Shown here piece by piece: positions 61,101 to 64,000 of a stretch of 64,000 nt of DNA. The notes beneath the pieces are model-generated. The model was not told the origin of the DNA and did no database searches. It was given only the letters and a program-made list of their open reading frames with translations. The stretch spans positions 5,423,672 through 5,487,671 of the forward strand of contig NC_135134.1 in the NCBI RefSeq assembly GCF_051014445.1, read 5' to 3'. The stretch is from Colletes latitarsis (lineage: Eukaryota > Arthropoda > Insecta > Hymenoptera > Colletidae). How positions within the stretch are numbered: the stretch's first letter is position 1; every line of letters starts with the position of its first letter. Made by a program: the position numbers and the translations under genes.

Positions 61101-64000
61101 TTTCTGGTTTGGATCACGTAGTAATGTGGTCCCACACTGAAACAGTCAATTAAACCAGGTTCCGATCAATATTTTAGAGAATAACGCATGTTAGGTCTTG
61201 GTTAGGTCTGGGATTTGCCCTCATCAGGGTCATACTTTCGCGTTTCTCACATACTTGCTGAAAAGATCCTGGGCTTTTTCTGGGTTGTATCACGTAGTAA
61301 TGTGGTACCACACTGAAACAGTCCATTAAACCTGGTTTCGATCAATATATTAGAGAATAACGCATGTTAGGTCTAGGTTAGGTCTGGGATTTGCTCTCAT
61401 CGGGCTCGTATATTCGTATATTTCTCATACTTGCTGGCCAGATCCTGGGCTTTTTCTGGGTTGTATCACGTAGTAATGTGGTACCACACTGAAACAGTCC
61501 ATTAAACCTGGTTTCGATCACTAGTTTAGAGGATAACGCATGTTATGTCTAGGTTAGGCCTGGGATTTGCCCTCATCAGACACATACCTTCGCATTCTCC
61601 ACATACTTGTTGAACCGATCCTGTGTTTTTTCTGGTTTGGATCACGTAGAAATGTGGTACCACACTGAAACAGTCCATTAAACTTGGTTTCGATCAATAT
61701 TTTAGAGCATAACGCATGATAGGTCTGCGTTAGGTTTGTGATTTGCCCTCATCTGACCCATATATTCGAATTTTTCACATACTTGTTGAACAGATCCTGG
61801 GTTTTTTCTGGTTTGGATCACGTAGTTATGTGGTACCACACTGAATCAGTCCATTAAACCTGGTTTCGATCAATATTTTAGTGGATAACGCATGTTAGGT
61901 CTAGGTTAGGTGTTGGATTTGCTCTCATCAGGCTCATACTTTCGCAGTTTTAACATACATGTTGACCTGATCGAAGGTTTTTTCTGGTTTGGATCACGTA
62001 GAAATGTGGTACCACACTGAAACAGTCAATTTAACCTGGTTTCGATCAATATTTTAAAGGATAACGCATGTTAGGTCTGGATTAGGTCTGGGATTTGCCC
62101 TCATCAGTCTCATACTTTCGCATTCTCCACATACTTCTTGAACAGATCCTGGGTTTTTCTGGTTTGGATCACATAGTAGTGTGGTACCACACCGAAACTT
62201 TTGATTAAACCTGACCTCGACCAATATTTTAGACGATAACGCATGTTAGGTCAAGGTTAGGTCAGGGATTTGCTCTCACCAGGCTCATACATTCGCATAT
62301 TTCTCATTCTTCTTGGCCAGATCCTTGGCATTCACTGGTTTGGATCACGTTGTAATGTGGTACCACACTGAAACAGTCAATTCAACCTGGTCTCGATAAA
62401 TATTTTAGAGCATAACGCAAGATAGGTCTGCGTTAGGTTTGTGATTTGCCCTCATGAGGCTCATACTTTCGCATATTTCTCATACTTGTTGGCCAGATCC
62501 TGGGCTTCCACTGGTTTGGACCACGTAGAAATGTGGTACCACACTGAAACAGTCAATTAAACCTGGTTTCGATCAATATTTTAGAGGATAACGCAAGTTA
62601 GGTCTGGGATAGGTCTGGGATTTGCCCTCATGAGGCTCATACTTTCGCATATATCTCATTCTTGTTGGCCATATCCAGGGCTTTCACTGGTTTGGATCAC
62701 GTGGTAATGTGGTACCACACTGAAACAGTCAATTCAGCCTGGTCTCGATAAATATTTTACAGGATAACGCATGTAAGGTCTGGGTTAGGTCTGTGATTTG
62801 CCCTCATGAGGCTCATACTTTCGCAGTTTTCACATACTTCTCGAACAGATCCTGGTTTTTTTCTGGTTTGGATCTCATAGTAATGTGGTACCACACAGAA
62901 ACAGTCGATTAAACCAGGTTTCGATCTATATTTTAGATGATAACGCATGTTAGGTCTAGGTTAGGCCTGGGATTTGCCATCATCAGGGTCATACTTTCGC
63001 AGTTTTAACATACATGTTGACCTGATCGAGGGTTTTTTCTGGTTTGGATCACGTTGTAATGTGGTACCACACTGAAACAGTCAATTAAACCTGGTTTCGA
63101 TCAATATTTTAGAGGATAACGCAAGTTAGGTCTGCGTTAGGTCTGGGATTTGCCATCATCTGGCCCATATATTCGAATTTTTCACATACTTGTTGAACAG
63201 ATCCTGGGTTTTTTCTGGTTTGGATCACGTAGTTATGTGGCACCACACTGAAACTTTTGATTAAACCTGACCGCGACCAACATTTTAGACGATAACGAAT
63301 GTTAGGTCAAGGTTAGGTCTGAGATTTGCTCTCATCAGGCTCATACCTTCGCATATTTCTCATACTTGATGGCCAGATTATGTGCTTTTTCTGGTTGGGA
63401 TCACATAGTAATGTGGTACCACACTGAAGCAGACCATTAAACCTGATTTTGATCAATATTTTAGAGGATAACACATGTTAGGTCTAGGTTAGGTCTGGGA
63501 TTTGCTCTCATCAGGCTCATACTTTCGCATATTTCACATTCTTGTTGGCCAAATCCTGGGTTTTCACTGGTCTGCACCACGTAGTAATGTGGTACCACAC
63601 TGAAATAGTCCTCTAAACCTGGTCTCGATCAATATTTTACAGGGTAACGGATATTAGGTCTAGGTTAGGTCTGGGATTTCCTCTCATCAGGCTCGTACTT
63701 TCGCGTGTTTCTCATACTCGATGGCCAGATTCTGGGTTTTCTCGGCATTGGATCACGCACTAATGTGATACCACACTGATACAATCAATTAAACTTGGTT
63801 TCGAACAATGTCTTAGAGGATATCGCATGTTAGGTTTGCATTAGGTCTGGGATTTGCCATCATCTGGCTCATATATTCGAATTTTTTGCATACTTGTTCG
63901 CCAGAGCCTGAGGTTTTTCTTGTTTGGATAACGGAGTAATGCGGTACGACACTGAAACAGTCGATTAAACCTGGTCTCGATCAATATTTTAGAGGATAAC
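43181..64000 (+). repeat. Satellite block F: divergent, older-looking monomers
   Basis: Still head-to-tail at about 176 bp, but neighbouring monomers differ more and exact long repeats are fewer. Visible shared blocks include a variant starting TTTGCGTTAGGTCTGGG at 47101, 47806 and 48863 (shifts 705 and 1057). There is also a GATAACGCGTGTTAGG variant at about 45500 and 51314 (shift 5814), and a CATGTAAGGTCTGGG variant at about 53788 and 62771 (shift 8983). A class with GATTAAACCTGACCTCGACC appears only here. The array leaves the window at the right edge. No gene is visible; the 63-84-codon minus-strand frames are monomer by-products. Confidence 0.85.

Noticed and set aside
2579..62948. Dozens of minus-strand frames of 63-84 codons starting MRYPLKY
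   Set aside because: They begin at the same point of the satellite monomer and run into the next one. The 176-bp period shifts the frame, their boundaries follow monomer indels, and there is no promoter or independent conservation. They are repeat by-products.

Overview
The window is eukaryotic repeat DNA from inside a very large satellite array. The array is interrupted once, by a complete BEL/Pao LTR retrotransposon. About 54 kb of the 64 kb is a head-to-tail tandem repeat with a monomer of about 176 bp (roughly 300 copies). All monomers lie in the same orientation and the array runs off both ends of the window. I see no host protein gene, no tRNA or rRNA gene and no CRISPR array. The many short minus-strand reading frames that begin MRYPLKY are by-products of the monomer, not genes.

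Organism: a BEL/Pao element implies a metazoan, and its style fits an arthropod. Every monomer also carries a box of two 11-mers close to TTAGGTCTGGG. As I recall, this motif is among the derived telomere repeats reported for Hymenoptera. I therefore favour an insect, probably a hymenopteran, and a subtelomeric or pericentromeric location. This is inference, not proof.

Layout. 1-7926: mixed monomer variants with scattered multi-monomer duplications. 7927-11093: a regular 353-bp dimeric higher-order repeat (one 177-bp and one 176-bp monomer). 11094-15401: mixed monomers that are the source of large duplicated blocks found again right of the retrotransposon. 15402-25255: the retrotransposon, with 1677-bp LTRs, a CACAT target duplication, a tRNA-Tyr-type primer binding site, an intact 1793-residue Gag-Pol frame, and an extra 208-residue frame just before the 3' LTR. 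25261-29479: array resuming, mostly copies of the 10.2-15.1 kb segment. 29480-35115: a near-perfect tandem duplication of a 2818-bp, 16-monomer block. 35116-43180: further duplications, including two copies of a 70-bp GC-rich non-satellite patch. 43181-64000: more divergent, apparently older monomers.

How the parts relate: the retrotransposon is very young. I found one difference between its LTRs, the coding frame is intact, and an uninterrupted copy of its target lies at 11.4-12.2 kb. It therefore landed after at least some of the array amplification. Its second frame has its own TATA/initiator-like sequence, a good insect start context and different base composition from pol, so it may be a separately expressed accessory protein. 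The two most promising leads are the telomere-like box inside a nucleosome-sized satellite and this accessory frame.
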